From positions 1-50,235 of the forward strand of contig NZ_JACJVO010000014.1 in assembly GCF_014212055.1 (NCBI RefSeq): a stretch of DNA of 50,235 nt, in the 5' to 3' direction. How positions within the stretch are numbered: the stretch's first letter is position 1; each line of letters begins with the position of its first letter. Source of the stretch: Cohnella zeiphila (GTDB taxonomy: Bacteria > Bacillota > Bacilli > Paenibacillales > Paenibacillaceae). The position numbers and the translations under genes are program-made. Below are positions 1 to 11,340 of this stretch, in pieces. The notes beneath the pieces are model-generated. The model did not search any database and had not been told where the DNA came from. It worked only from the letters and a program-made list of their open reading frames with translations.

Positions 1-22
1 CAGGATCAAACTCTCCATAAAA
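1..22 (-). rRNA. rrs: 16S rRNA, 5' end only (partial)
   Basis: The reverse complement of the first 22 bases reads TTTTATGGAGAGTTTGATCCTG, the conserved 5' end of bacterial 16S rRNA (the classic 27F primer site). The rest of the gene lies outside the window to the left. It follows gyrA and the HD-GYP gene in the same direction, as rrnO follows gyrA in Bacillus subtilis. The exact mature 5' nucleotide cannot be fixed from sequence alone. Confidence 0.93.
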
Positions 23-298
23 GGACTTTTGACGTCAGGTCCCTGCAACTGTTAACGTCAGCCGTAGGCTGATTGTTCAGTTGTCAGGGTTTCCGTGAGG
101 AAATCCCGAGAGTCAAAATGTCCAACCTTATCAGAGAGCCATATGGCTCATTTCCTTGCTGGTTTGTCTCCCGAAAGCCGAAGCTCCCGATCGACGATTC
201 CAATTACGCTCGATGTTCAGTTTTCAAGGAACAAGGTCTTTCTTGCAATCTCTTGCTTCATTCGTCTCTCTTCGCTGCCGTTCAGCGGCGACTTGAAT
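23..298 (-). other. rRNA operon leader (pre-16S transcribed spacer)
   Basis: This stretch between the rrn promoter and the 16S 5' end has no credible gene. Positions 215-234 on the minus strand read TTGTTCCTTGAAAACTGAAC, a motif common in Bacillales pre-rRNA leaders. Positions 43-74 contain a short hairpin-forming element that recurs, diverged, at 28469-28500. The short plus-strand open frames here are not coding. Confidence 0.75.
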
Positions 299-327
299 AA
301 TATATCACGTTGGGCGGGTGAATGCAA
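299..327 (-). promoter_or_regulatory. rrn P promoter (sigma-A type)
   Basis: Minus strand: -35 TTGCAT (322-327), 17-bp spacer, -10 TATATT (299-304), with the start expected near 292. It drives the 16S gene. Only one promoter is evident, whereas rrn operons often have two. Confidence 0.8.
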
Positions 328-340
328 CTACTTTTTTAAA

Positions 341-375
341 TAAAAAAACGACCGGCCAACAATCCCGGGCCGGTC
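341..375 (-). terminator. Rho-independent terminator of the gyrA/HD-GYP unit
   Basis: Minus strand: GACCGGCC (368-375) pairs with GGCCGGTC (350-357) around a 10-nt loop and is followed by a run of T. It separates the HD-GYP gene from the rRNA operon. Confidence 0.85.
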
Positions 376-381
376 TGTCCA

Positions 382-1452
382 TCACATCGAATATATCGCA
401 CAAATGTAAAGCTCTCTCTGCTTGCTTAAGTTCAAAATATCGCCGCCGATGCTGACCATGGGCCGAGTCGGATGGCTGCGGTCGGTAAAGACGATCTCCC
501 CTACGCGGTTGTCGTTCAATTGGACAAGCATCCCGTTATGGAATTGCGTCGCCCGGTCGATAAACGTCTGCACGTAGACCGGCTCCAGCTTGCCGAATGA
601 CTCCGACTGCAATTCCTCCAGCACGAGATAGGGAGATTCCGCTTTACGATGATGGCGATGGGACGTCATCGCATGGTACATATCGGCGATCGCGACGATT
701 TTGGCGTAGGGGTGTATCTTCTCTCCCTTTACCTTCATCGGATACCCGCTTCCATCTATTCGTTCATGATGCTGAAGCGCCGCCAGCGACACGCCTTGAT
801 TGAGCGAAGCGACGCCTTCCAGCAGTCTAAATCCGTAGACCGTGTGCTGACGCATCTCTTGGAGTTCCTCGGACGTAAGCCGTGATGGCTTGCGGAAAAT
901 GGCCGGATCGATCCTTACGTTGCCGATATCGTGAAGCAGTCCGGCCAAGGCTACAGCGGTCCAATCCTTCTCCGGCAATTTGCACCAACGCGCCAACTGA
1001 TAGGAAGTCAAGGCGACCAGCACGCTCTGCACGATCCAGCGTTCGGTTCTCGCCTCGTCCGCGGGAGGCGAGAACATGAGCACGTTATAGTCGTCGATCG
1101 AATCCAGCAGCTTCCCCAGCTCCTGGCGAATCTCGAGGATGGGCAGCTTCTGTCCGGGCCCGGTCATCCCGAACGCCTGCTTAAGAAGGTGGGTCATTCG
1201 GAGAAACTGCCGATGCAAAGGAAGGAGCGCAGATTCCTGCACTCCCTCGGTACTCGTTTCTTCATTAGCGGACGTCTCCGGCAGACCGTTGCGGTGAATA
1301 TCGACTTGCGGAACGAGGAACGCCTGAAGGATTTCCAAGTCGCGATGCGTGAGAATGCGCCCTTCTTGAAGCAGAAGACTGCCCAATGCCGTCTGTACAT
1401 CGGCAGCCAATCGATCGCCAGCCTGAACTTGCGCGGTAGGCAGTATCGGCAT
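382..1452 (-). CDS. HD-GYP domain protein (putative cyclic-di-GMP phosphodiesterase)
   Basis: A 356-aa protein. The first ~140 residues are variable; the C-terminal half carries an HD-GYP hydrolase domain with the HD pair in LLHDIGN (about residue 175), HHE followed by DGSGYP, and IADMYHAM further on. HD-GYP proteins usually cleave cyclic di-GMP, and some act on other cyclic dinucleotides; the substrate here is inferred from the family. No membrane segment or receiver domain is visible, so it looks cytosolic. A strong ribosome site (GGGGAGGAAAGG) precedes the ATG. It begins 34 bp after gyrA on the same strand with no terminator between, so it is probably co-transcribed with gyrA. Confidence 0.85.
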   Translation of the reverse strand: MPILPTAQVQAGDRLAADVQTALGSLLLQEGRILTHRDLEILQAFLVPQVDIHRNGLPETSANEETSTEGVQESALLPLHRQFLRMTHLLKQAFGMTGPGQKLPILEIRQELGKLLDSIDDYNVLMFSPPADEARTERWIVQSVLVALTSYQLARWCKLPEKDWTAVALAGLLHDIGNVRIDPAIFRKPSRLTSEELQEMRQHTVYGFRLLEGVASLNQGVSLAALQHHERIDGSGYPMKVKGEKIHPYAKIVAIADMYHAMTSHRHHRKAESPYLVLEELQSESFGKLEPVYVQTFIDRATQFHNGMLVQLNDNRVGEIVFTDRSHPTRPMVSIGGDILNLSKQRELYICAIYSM

Positions 1453-1486
1453 CGCGCCTTTCCTCCCCTGGTTTAGCGGGGTGCTT

Positions 1487-3955
1487 TTAGCCCTCGCTTT
1501 GTCCGTCTTCCTCTTCCGTCAAATCCGAGTCTTCGCTGCTGGGCGCTCTGGCGACGGTCGCCACGAAGTCCTCTTCTTTGATATTGATCAGCTTGACGCC
1601 TTGGGTGATCCGTCCCATCGTGTTAATGCCCGACATGCTGGTTCGGATGAGCGTGCCGGACGAAGTCATGATCATCAGGTCCTCATCGTCGCGCACAACC
1701 TTGAGGCTGACGATGGGGCCGTTCTTGTCCGTCACGTTCAGCGTTTTGATTCCCTTGCCTCCGCGGGTTTGCGTCCGGTATTCGCCCATCGGCGTCCGTT
1801 TGCCGTAACCTTTGCTCGTCACGATCAGCACGTCGCGATCAGGGTCGACGACGTCCATGTCGATGACGCGGTCGCCGTCGTCCAGCTGAATGCCTTTGAC
1901 GCCGGTAGCCGAACGTCCCATCGGGCGGACATCCTCTTCCGAGAAGCGAATCGACATCCCTTCGCCGGTGCCCATCACGATCTCCCGCTTGCCGTCGGTC
2001 AGTTTGACGCCGATCAGGTCGTCATCCTCGCGCAGGGAAATGGCGATGAGCCCGACCTTGCGGATGTTCGCATAGTCGTCGAGCGGCGTTTTCTTCACGA
2101 TGCCCGCCCGAGTTGCGAAGAACAGGAACTGATTCGGCTCGAATGCCTCGACCGGAATCACCGCGTTGATCGTCTCGCCCTGTTCGATCTGGATCAGGTT
2201 GATGATCGGCGTTCCCCGCGCAGTCCGGCTCAAATCCGGGATCTCGTATGCCTTGAGGCGGAACACCCGTCCTTTGTTCGTGAAGAACAGCAGGTAATGG
2301 TGCGTGTTGGATACGAACAGATGCTCAATAAAATCGTCATCCTTCGTGTCCATGCCCACGACGCCGCGCCCGCCGCGCTTCTGACTCCGGTACGTGGATA
2401 CGGGCAGCCGCTTGACATAGCCGGTGTGCGTCATCGTGATGACCACGTCGTCACGGGGGATCAGATCCTCGTCCATGATCTCGTCGTCGCTCGCGGTAAT
2501 CTCCGTTCTGCGGTCGTCGCCGAACTTGAGCTTGATCTCCTCGAGCTCTTCGCTAATGATCTGCAGAACGAGCTGTTCGTCCGCCAGAATGGCCTTATAT
2601 TCGGCGATCTTCTGAATGAGCTCGTTATATTCCTGCTCCAGCTTCTCGCGTTCCAATCCGGTGAGCCGGCGGAGACGCATATCCAGGATCGCCTGCGCCT
2701 GATCGAAAGAAAGAGCGAAGCGCTCCATCAATCCGTTGCGGGCTTCTTCGTCCGACTGCGAGGAGCGGATCAGCGCGATCACTTCGTCGAGATGATCGAG
2801 CGCGATGCGCAAGCCTTGCAGGATGTGTGCCCGCGCTTCCGCTTTCTTCAGGTCGTACTCGGTGCGCCGGCGGATAACCTCGATCTGGTGCTGGATATAA
2901 TAATGCAGCACTTCCTTGAGATTCAGAATCCTCGGTTGCTTATTGACGATCGCCAGCATATTGATGCCGAACGTCGTCTGCATGGAGGTCTGTTTGTATA
3001 GATTGTTCAGCACGACATTGGGGTTCACGTCCCGCCTCAGTTCGATGACGATGCGCATGCCGTTCCGGTCGGATTCGTCCCGAAGATCGGTAATGCCGTC
3101 GATCTTCTTCTCCCGAACCAGCTCCGCGATCTTCTCGACGAGTCGAGCCTTGATGACCTGGTAAGGCAGCTCGTGAACGATAATCCGAGCCTTGTTGCCG
3201 CTCTCTTCGATCTCCGCGCGAGCCCGCATGGTCACCGAACCCCGGCCGGTCGTATACGCCTGCCGAATTCCTTCGCGACCGAGAATGTAGCCGGCCGTCG
3301 GCAGATCCGGTCCTTTGACATACTCCATCAGATCGTACGGAGTCAAATCCGGATCGCGAATGAGCGCCTGCACGCCGTCGATGACTTCCCGCAAGTTATG
3401 CGGCGGAATGTTGGTGGCCATCCCGACGGCGATCCCCGTCGTCCCGTTGACGAGCAAGTTCGGAAAACGCGAAGGCAGAACCTCCGGTTCCTGTTCCTCG
3501 CCGTCATAGTTCGGGATAAAGTTGACCGTCTCCTTGTTGATGTCTCGCAACAATTCCATGGCGATCTTGGACAATCTCGCTTCGGTATACCGCATGGCGG
3601 CTGCGAAGTCGCCGTCGATCGAACCGAAGTTGCCCTGCCCTTCGACCAGCATGTAGCGCATGGAGAAATCCTGCGCCATCCGTACCATTGCCTCGTAGAT
3701 CGAAGAGTCGCCGTGGGGATGGTACTTACCCATGACTTCGCCGACGATCCGGGCGGATTTCTTAAACGGCTTGTCCGGCGCCATGCCGAGCTCCGACATG
3801 CCGTAAAGGATGCGGCGGTGAACCGGCTTCATCCCGTCCCGAACATCGGGCAACGCCCGACTGACGATCGTACTCATTGCGTAGCTCATGAACGATTCCC
3901 GCATTTCGAGACCGATGTCCCGATCGCGAATCGCTGAGCGTTGCTCTTCCGACAT
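1487..3955 (-). CDS. gyrA: DNA gyrase subunit A
   Basis: The breakage-reunion subunit of gyrase, the ATP-dependent enzyme that introduces negative supercoils with GyrB. At 822 aa it is the usual Bacillales length. The catalytic tyrosine is Tyr123 in [10 protein letters not shown]. The quinolone-resistance region reads [10 protein letters not shown] with Ser84 and Glu88, the sensitive wild-type residues in B. subtilis numbering. The GyrA box QKRGGRG lies near residue 525 at the start of the DNA-wrapping C-terminal domain, and a related RGGKG repeat follows. The tail is acidic. An AAGGAGG site lies just ahead of the ATG. A minus-strand TATAAT at 4081-4086 in the divergent gap may be its promoter. 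Confidence 0.98.
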   Translation of the reverse strand: MSEEQRSAIRDRDIGLEMRESFMSYAMSTIVSRALPDVRDGMKPVHRRILYGMSELGMAPDKPFKKSARIVGEVMGKYHPHGDSSIYEAMVRMAQDFSMRYMLVEGQGNFGSIDGDFAAAMRYTEARLSKIAMELLRDINKETVNFIPNYDGEEQEPEVLPSRFPNLLVNGTTGIAVGMATNIPPHNLREVIDGVQALIRDPDLTPYDLMEYVKGPDLPTAGYILGREGIRQAYTTGRGSVTMRARAEIEESGNKARIIVHELPYQVIKARLVEKIAELVREKKIDGITDLRDESDRNGMRIVIELRRDVNPNVVLNNLYKQTSMQTTFGINMLAIVNKQPRILNLKEVLHYYIQHQIEVIRRRTEYDLKKAEARAHILQGLRIALDHLDEVIALIRSSQSDEEARNGLMERFALSFDQAQAILDMRLRRLTGLEREKLEQEYNELIQKIAEYKAILADEQLVLQIISEELEEIKLKFGDDRRTEITASDDEIMDEDLIPRDDVVITMTHTGYVKRLPVSTYRSQKRGGRGVVGMDTKDDDFIEHLFVSNTHHYLLFFTNKGRVFRLKAYEIPDLSRTARGTPIINLIQIEQGETINAVIPVEAFEPNQFLFFATRAGIVKKTPLDDYANIRKVGLIAISLREDDDLIGVKLTDGKREIVMGTGEGMSIRFSEEDVRPMGRSATGVKGIQLDDGDRVIDMDVVDPDRDVLIVTSKGYGKRTPMGEYRTQTRGGKGIKTLNVTDKNGPIVSLKVVRDDEDLMIMTSSGTLIRTSMSGINTMGRITQGVKLINIKEEDFVATVARAPSSEDSDLTEEEDGQSEG

Positions 3956-4080
3956 GAAGATCCTCCTTCAATGTTGCCGAACCTGCTGCCTGCTCAATCG
4001 ACATGATCTGAATATGTTGCCTTCCGCTCCGCTCACCGCGGGGCGAAAACCGTCATACTGTAAGGTGGATGAATAATTCC

Positions 4081-4089
4081 ATTATAGCA
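4081..4089 (-). promoter_or_regulatory. Putative extended -10 promoter for gyrA
   Basis: Minus strand TGCTATAAT: an extended TGn with a perfect TATAAT (4081-4086). No good -35 is seen 17 bp upstream. It would give a leader of about 120 nt before gyrA. It lies in the divergent gap shared with the YheC/YheD-like gene. Confidence 0.45.
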
Positions 4090-4121
4090 TAATGCTGACG
4101 GGAAAGGGGGCGCGGACCCCG

Positions 4122-4886
4122 ATGGCGATCCAACGCGTCCGCAGCAAAAAAGCGAAAACCGAGGCGCTGTTAGCCAACCCCAAGATGCGGGAACATATCC
4201 CGGAGACGACGACGATGCATCGCGATTCCGTCCGGGAGATGCTCGGGCGTTACGGGATGATTTATGTCAAACCCGTCAACGGCACGTTCGGCCAGGGCGT
4301 CATCCGCATCGAGAAAAATCAGCGGGCTCCTTATCCCTATCGATTCCAGGCCGGCGAACGAAAGTACCGGTTCGAGACATTCGAACGAATGTTCGAAGAG
4401 CTTCAAACCGTCAAACGCAAAAAGAACTATCTGGTCCAGCAAGGAATCGAGCTGTTGAAACACGACGGGCGCCGCTTCGACTTCCGGGTCATGGTACAGC
4501 GAAGCCCGCAGAACCGTTGGGAGTCGACCGGCATTATCGGCCGGCTGGCGAATCCCCGCAAGATCGTGACCAACTATCACAGCGGCGGCACGCCGATGCC
4601 TCCGGAAGACCTGCTGAGAGAGCATCTGGGCGGAACGCCAGCTCTTCATTCCTTCATGCAGAAGCTCCGGGGATTGGGTGAAGACGTTGCCAGAACGCTG
4701 GAGAGAAGATTCCCGCGACTGAAGGAGATCGGCGTGGATGTCGCGGTCGGCGAAGATTTGAAGCCCTGGATTCTGGAAGTGAATACCCTTCCCGACCCGT
4801 TCATCTTCCGCAAGCTGAGAGACCGCTCCGTATTCCGCCGGATTTATTCTTACGCCGTAGCGTACGGCCGCTTCTCCAGGAAGTGA
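4122..4886 (+). CDS. YheC/YheD family ATP-grasp protein (endospore coat-associated)
   Basis: A 254-aa protein of the YheC/YheD family, ATP-grasp-like proteins linked to the spore coat in Bacillus. Family hallmarks are IYVKPVNGTFGQGVIRIEK near residue 45, FDFRVMVQR mid-protein, IVTNYHSGG, and a C-terminal ILEVNTLPDPF that resembles the ATP-grasp metal/ATP loop. The start at 4122 is chosen because GGAAAGGGGG lies 11 bp upstream; an earlier ATG at 4092 would put that site inside the gene. It interrupts the usual gyrB-gyrA pair on the opposite strand. Its biochemical activity is unknown. Confidence 0.82.
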   Translation: MAIQRVRSKKAKTEALLANPKMREHIPETTTMHRDSVREMLGRYGMIYVKPVNGTFGQGVIRIEKNQRAPYPYRFQAGERKYRFETFERMFEELQTVKRKKNYLVQQGIELLKHDGRRFDFRVMVQRSPQNRWESTGIIGRLANPRKIVTNYHSGGTPMPPEDLLREHLGGTPALHSFMQKLRGLGEDVARTLERRFPRLKEIGVDVAVGEDLKPWILEVNTLPDPFIFRKLRDRSVFRRIYSYAVAYGRFSRK

Positions 4887-4912
4887 AGCACCCCTGCCGG
4901 GAGGTAGCAAAC

Positions 4913-4999
4913 GGCCATCCGCCCGCATCGCCCGGAATTGCCTCCGGCCGGTCCGGCCCTGCGGAAGTCTATTCCTAGCGTTGCCCTAGGCGGATGGCC
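4913..4999. repeat. Inverted repeat between convergent genes
   Basis: GGCCATCCGCC (4913-4923) and GGCGGATGGCC (4989-4999) are perfect 11-bp arms around a 65-nt GC-rich loop. The loop holds a smaller CCTAG/CTAGG hairpin (4974-4990). It sits between the ends of the YheC/YheD-like gene and gyrB, so it may block read-through in both directions. There is no T-run, so it is not a standard intrinsic terminator. Confidence 0.55.
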
Positions 5000-5012
5000 C
5001 GATCGTGAATGG

Positions 5013-7007
<1,995 letters not shown>

Positions 7008-7256
7008 CTACAGATCGACAAGATGATGTGCCCTTTTCTTTAACGTGGATGAGGAAATGGGCGAATAATAGATACGTTCTTCCGTCACGACAATCGACTT
7101 GGAATCTTCCTCCCCGATCGTCTCCACTTCGCGATTCTTGCGCGCCTGTGCCACGAACTGCCGTGAAAGTTTGGAAGACTGCTCGATGGAAATATCGAAT
7201 ATCGCCACGATCTGCGATGTGCGGATGATCTTCTCCCCGCCGAGATGAATGTACAT
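7008..7256 (-). CDS. remB: Extracellular matrix regulator RemB (DUF370, YaaB)
   Basis: An 82-aa protein starting MYIHLGGEKIIRTSQIVAIFD, matching the YaaB/RemB family encoded between recF and gyrB in Bacillus. In B. subtilis RemB takes part in biofilm matrix gene regulation alongside RemA; that role is carried over from the family. Position and length agree. The short gap to gyrB contains a 12-bp palindrome at 6960-6971. Confidence 0.9.
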   Translation of the reverse strand: MYIHLGGEKIIRTSQIVAIFDISIEQSSKLSRQFVAQARKNREVETIGEEDSKSIVVTEERIYYSPISSSTLKKRAHHLVDL

Positions 7257-7280
7257 GACACGCCTCCCAAAACCTTATTG

Positions 7281-8399
7281 TCAGACCAGTACCGTTCCGT
7301 CTCTGACATGGTAGACGGCCGCATCTTTCAATCGGCTCATGTTCACGCTCTCCAGCCCGGTTGTCGTAATAAAGGTCTGGACCCGGCTCTGAAACGTCTC
7401 GATCAGCTGCGTCTGCCGCTGCTGATCAAGCTCCGACAGCACGTCGTCCAAGAGCAGCAGCGGGTATTCGCCGATCTCTTCCCGCATCAGCTCCAATTCC
7501 GCCAACTTCAAAGACAGAGCGGTCGTTCGCTGTTGACCCTGGGATCCGAACGATTGCACGTCCTTGCCGTTGATCGCGAAAGCAAGGTCGTCCCGATGCG
7601 GACCGACAAGCGTGGTTCCGCGTCGGAATTCCTGTTCTCTACCCTGTGTTAACTTTAACATAAATTGCTGGAATAAAGAAGATTGATCTTCCCATGCGGC
7701 GTCGGGGCCGCCGCCGAAGGAAGGCCGGTACTCTACCGTTAGACGTTCCGTTCCGGCCGTGATGCCCTCGTGGATTTTCTCGGCCCAGCGCTGCAGCTTT
7801 ACAATAAAGTTTTGCCTTCTTTGCATCATTTTAACACCTGACGCCGTTAGCTGTTCGTCCCACACTTCCATCATTTCGCGGGACGCCCTGGAGTAGTCCG
7901 TCGCCTTCAGGTAGTTGTTGCGCTGCTGCATGATCCGCTGATACTGCTGCAGATCGAACAAATAGCCCGGATGCACCTGGCCGATCTCCATGTCCATGAA
8001 TCGGCGGCGTATACCGGGCGAGCCTTTGACGATATCCAGATCTTCCGGCGCGAACAATACGACGTTGACCGTACCGACGAAACCGCTCAATTTGCGCTGC
8101 TCCAGCCCGTTTACCTTCGCTTTCTTGCCTTGCGGAGACAGGAGCAGTTCAACCGTCACCGGACCGACCTTGCGCTCCAATTCGGCCTTGAGCCGCGCGG
8201 AAGGCTGATTCCAGCCGATCAGCTCCTTATCCTTGGAAGTCCGGTGCGACTTCGTCAAAGCGAGCACGTGAATCGCCTCGAGCAGGTTCGTCTTGCCCTG
8301 CGCGTTCGGACCGATCAGAATGTTGACGCCTGCCCCGGTCGCCAGCTCCAGCTTCTCGTAATTCCGATAGCCGTGCAGCTCCAAGCTTTTCAACTGCAT
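7281..8399 (-). CDS. recF: DNA replication/repair protein RecF
   Basis: A 372-aa SMC-like ATPase that helps load RecA at single-strand gaps. The Walker A is GPNAQGKT (residues 30-37), and the Walker B region YPLLLLDDVLSELDQQRQ is near the C terminus, preceded by a serine-rich signature (QSFGSQGQQRTTALSLKLAE). Length and position between yaaA and remB are standard. It is followed by remB 24 bp downstream with no terminator, implying one transcript. Confidence 0.96.
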   Translation of the reverse strand: MQLKSLELHGYRNYEKLELATGAGVNILIGPNAQGKTNLLEAIHVLALTKSHRTSKDKELIGWNQPSARLKAELERKVGPVTVELLLSPQGKKAKVNGLEQRKLSGFVGTVNVVLFAPEDLDIVKGSPGIRRRFMDMEIGQVHPGYLFDLQQYQRIMQQRNNYLKATDYSRASREMMEVWDEQLTASGVKMMQRRQNFIVKLQRWAEKIHEGITAGTERLTVEYRPSFGGGPDAAWEDQSSLFQQFMLKLTQGREQEFRRGTTLVGPHRDDLAFAINGKDVQSFGSQGQQRTTALSLKLAELELMREEIGEYPLLLLDDVLSELDQQRQTQLIETFQSRVQTFITTTGLESVNMSRLKDAAVYHVRDGTVLV

Positions 8400-8424
8400 G
8401 TTCGGTTTTGTCCTTTCCCGCCGT

Positions 8425-8640
8425 TCAACGGGCCTTGACGACGATAACGCCCGTTCCTTCGACCTCGATCGTATCGCCGGGCACCAGCTTCCGGCCGCGC
8501 CGGTTCTCCGGCGTTCCGTTCACTTTGACGGCTTTCTCCTGAAGGAAAATCTTCACTTCGCCGCCGGAGCCGACGCAATCGGCCAGCTTCAGCACCTGGC
8601 CCAGCGTGATATAGGCTGTCGAAATCGCGACTTCTTTCAC
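8425..8640 (-). CDS. yaaA: S4 domain protein YaaA
   Basis: A 71-aa S4-like RNA-binding protein with the motif ITLGQVLKLADCVGSGG and NRRGRKLVPGD. YaaA is conserved between dnaN and recF in Firmicutes; it has been linked to ribosome assembly, though its exact role is not shown here. The GTG at 8640 is chosen because GAGGTG, overlapping the dnaN stop, lies 6 bp upstream, giving exactly the B. subtilis length. A GTG at 8649 is also in frame. Confidence 0.9.
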   Translation of the reverse strand: MKEVAISTAYITLGQVLKLADCVGSGGEVKIFLQEKAVKVNGTPENRRGRKLVPGDTIEVEGTGVIVVKAR

Positions 8641-8650
8641 GACCTGCACC

Positions 8651-9790
8651 TCAGTTCGTCGTTCGATAGGGAAGAATGAGATGAAGACTGTCTTCCTGTT
8701 CGGGCTTGATGATGATCGGGCTCATCGCCCCCGTGAAGCCGATGAACAGTTTCTCGCTGTCCACGACCTTGAGAACGTCGAGCATATATTTCGAGTTGAA
8801 GGCGATGCGCAGCGGGTCCCCTTTCAATTCCGTTACCGTCAATTGTTCCTGAACCCGCCCCAACTCGGACGAACTCGAAGAAATCTCGATGCCGCCGGAT
8901 TCGGTCGTCGACAGGCGAACGATGTTCGTTTTTTCCTCGCGGGAAAGCAGATAGGCGCGGTCGATCGCTTCGCTGAGCGCTTTTGTGCTCAAAATCAGTT
9001 CTGTCCGGAAGCTCGTCGGAATAATCCTAGTAGTGTCGGGAAATGTCCCGTCCAACATTCTCGTGTAGAACAGGACGTTGCCTAGCTTGAACAGCACTTG
9101 ATTGTCCGCGACGACGATGTCGACCAGCTCGTCCTGGTCGGGAATGATCTTCGACAATTCGCCGAGCGTTTTGCCGGAGATGACGACGTTGGAGAACTTC
9201 AGCTCTTCGCCGACATCGGACCGGATGCTGCAGGTGGCGAGGCGGTGGCGGTCCGTTGCGACAAATTTGAAGACGCCGTCTTGAAGACTCCACAGCACGC
9301 CCGTCAGAATCGGCGTCGATTCGTTGGTCGTAACCGCGAAAACGGTCTGTCGAATCATGGACTTCAACTGATCGCCGGATATGGAAAAAACGCGATCTTC
9401 TTCCAGAATCGGAAGAATCGGGAATTCCTCGGGATCCAAGCCGACGAGCTGAATGTCGATCGCTCCCGACGTAATGGACGTCTGGAACCGTTCGCCGACT
9501 TCCAGAAGCACTTCTTCGTTCGGCAATTTTCGAATAATCTCTACGAAAAACTTGGCGGGAAGAACGACGCTTCCGCCGCGATGGACGGTTACGATCCGTC
9601 TGTCCTGCATTTCGGTAGGAATAAAGCTCTGGATCGAAATATCGGTGTCGCTTGCCGTCAAAGTAACGCCGTGTTCGACGGCGTCGATCTTGATCCCGCT
9701 AAGGATCGGGATGGTCGTACGGGCCGCTACGGCCTTGGACACGTGCTGGACCGCTTCGTTCAATTCGTTGCGCGATATCGTCAGTTTCAC
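8651..9790 (-). CDS. dnaN: DNA polymerase III subunit beta (sliding clamp)
   Basis: A 379-aa beta clamp, the ring that tethers DNA polymerase to DNA. It begins with GTG (MKLTISRNELNEAVQHVSKAV) and ends LILPYRTTN, in line with the family's conserved C-terminal LPYR-type segment. An AGGTGAGCCC site precedes the start. It is separated from dnaA by 178 bp that hold origin elements. Confidence 0.97.
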   Translation of the reverse strand: MKLTISRNELNEAVQHVSKAVAARTTIPILSGIKIDAVEHGVTLTASDTDISIQSFIPTEMQDRRIVTVHRGGSVVLPAKFFVEIIRKLPNEEVLLEVGERFQTSITSGAIDIQLVGLDPEEFPILPILEEDRVFSISGDQLKSMIRQTVFAVTTNESTPILTGVLWSLQDGVFKFVATDRHRLATCSIRSDVGEELKFSNVVISGKTLGELSKIIPDQDELVDIVVADNQVLFKLGNVLFYTRMLDGTFPDTTRIIPTSFRTELILSTKALSEAIDRAYLLSREEKTNIVRLSTTESGGIEISSSSSELGRVQEQLTVTELKGDPLRIAFNSKYMLDVLKVVDSEKLFIGFTGAMSPIIIKPEQEDSLHLILPYRTTN

Positions 9791-9824
9791 GGGCTCACCT
9801 CTTCATGTCGGCTTATGTAGCCTG

Positions 9825-9907
9825 TATATAAAAAGACAGTCGTAGCAGTAGGTGCGGTGAATATGTGGATAAGTCAAGAAAGACGCGAAAACGAAAGCCT
9901 ATCCACA
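9825..9907 (-). other. Putative origin-unwinding element in the dnaA-dnaN gap
   Basis: Reading the minus strand: a consensus DnaA box TTATCCACA (9864-9872), a 12-bp GC-rich spacer, then triplets at 9837-9851 which on the plus strand read 3' to 5' as GAT, GAC, GAT, GCT, GAC, then the AT-rich TATATAAAAA (9825-9834). This order (box, GC-rich, DnaA-trios, unwinding patch) is that described for B. subtilis oriC. A near-consensus box CTATCCACA lies at 9899-9907. The function is inferred from layout. Confidence 0.6.
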
Positions 9908-9968
9908 TGTGCATTCTTTGTGCATAGGCTTCGCGGTATCCACGGGGATAACTTAGCGCGTTTCGACA

Positions 9969-11321
9969 TCAGCCGAAGTTTTTGATTTTCTCCGTCAAAT
10001 TCTGCACGATCTTGTGCAGCTCCTGGTCCGCTTTCAGCTGCTGGGTAATCTTCTCGTGGGCGTGAATGACGGTCGTATGGTCCCGTCCGCCGAACGCCTC
10101 GCCGATCTTCGGAAGCGAATAATCGGTCATCTCCCGCGACAAGTACATGGCCACCTGCCGGGGGAAAGCGACCGCCTTCGTACGTTTGCGCGCCTTGAAA
10201 TCGTCCAGCTTCAAACCGTAAAACTCCCCGACCCGCTGCTGGATGTCCTGGATCGTGATGAGCCGGTTGCGGCCCGTCGGCAATATATCCTTCAACGCTT
10301 CCGCGGCCAGGTGGGTGGAGACGTCCTGGTTGGTGAGCGAGGAGTAAGCGACGATCCGAATGAGCGCGCCTTCCAGCTCCCGGATGTTGGAATCGATCAT
10401 GTTGGCGATATAAACCATGGCCTCGTTCGGAATGTCGAGGTTCTCCGCTTTCGCCTTCTTGCGGAGAATCGCGATCCGCGTCTCCAGATCCGGAGGCTGG
10501 ATATCGGTGATGAGGCCCCATTCGAACCGGGAGCGCAGCCTCTCTTCGAGCGTCGGGATCTCTTTGGGCGTGCGGTCGCTGGAGATGATGATCTGCTTGT
10601 GCTCTTCGTGCAGCGCGTTGAACGTGTGGAAAAACTCTTCCTGCGTCCCGTCCTTTCCGGCCAGGAACTGGATGTCGTCGATGAGCAGCACGTCGATGTT
10701 GCGGTACTTGTTCCGGAAGCTCTCGCCGCGGTTGTCGCGGATGGCGTTGATGAACTCGTTCGTGAACTTCTCGGAAGAGATGTACAGTACCTTCGTGTTC
10801 GGATTGTGCTCGAGAATGTAATGGCCGATCGCATGCATCAGATGCGTCTTGCCAAGTCCGACGCCGCCGTACAGGAACAGCGGATTGTACGCCTTGGCCG
10901 GCGCTTCGGCGACCGCGAGCGACGCGGCATGGGCGAACCGGTTGCCGGCGCCGATGACGAACGTGTCGAACGTGTATTTCGGATTGAGCATATGGCTGAT
11001 GCTCTCTTCGGGCTGGACGGGCTTCGCGGCCGGAATTTGCGGCACGGGAGCGGGAGGCTCCGCGGCGCGGGCCTCTTCGATCGCGAATTTGACTTCGACC
11101 GTCCTTCCCAAATAATCGGATAGCGCAGATGACACCAGCTTCGTATATCGGCTCTCCAGCCATTCGGCGGCAAACGTCGTGGGAGCGGTTACAACGACCG
11201 TTTCTTCGTTTAGGAAAGAAGCCTTGGTCGCTTTGAACCAGGTATCGTAACTAGGTTTGCTCAATTTGGTTTGGATGACCGACAAAACCTGCTGCCATAT
11301 CTCGCTGCTGCGGCTGTCCAT
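9969..11321 (-). CDS. dnaA: Chromosomal replication initiator protein DnaA
   Basis: A 450-aa AAA+ initiator. Domain I is residues 1-80 ([17 protein letters not shown], typical of DnaA N termini), then a proline/alanine linker around 85-105. The AAA+ domain has Walker [10 protein letters not shown] (152-160) and Walker [13 protein letters not shown]. The C-terminal DNA-binding domain carries the signature [22 protein letters not shown] precedes the ATG. DnaA boxes lie both upstream and downstream, which fits autoregulation. Confidence 0.98.
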   Translation of the reverse strand: MDSRSSEIWQQVLSVIQTKLSKPSYDTWFKATKASFLNEETVVVTAPTTFAAEWLESRYTKLVSSALSDYLGRTVEVKFAIEEARAAEPPAPVPQIPAAKPVQPEESISHMLNPKYTFDTFVIGAGNRFAHAASLAVAEAPAKAYNPLFLYGGVGLGKTHLMHAIGHYILEHNPNTKVLYISSEKFTNEFINAIRDNRGESFRNKYRNIDVLLIDDIQFLAGKDGTQEEFFHTFNALHEEHKQIIISSDRTPKEIPTLEERLRSRFEWGLITDIQPPDLETRIAILRKKAKAENLDIPNEAMVYIANMIDSNIRELEGALIRIVAYSSLTNQDVSTHLAAEALKDILPTGRNRLITIQDIQQRVGEFYGLKLDDFKARKRTKAVAFPRQVAMYLSREMTDYSLPKIGEAFGGRDHTTVIHAHEKITQQLKADQELHKIVQNLTEKIKNFG

Positions 11322-11340
11322 CTGAAGTCACTCCTTTAAC

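Noticed and set aside
1481..3001. 506-codon plus-strand frame
   Set aside because: Shadow of gyrA.
3690..3715. Quinolone-resistance change in gyrA
   Set aside because: The region reads [10 protein letters not shown] with Ser84 and Glu88, the normal residues for Bacillus-type GyrA.
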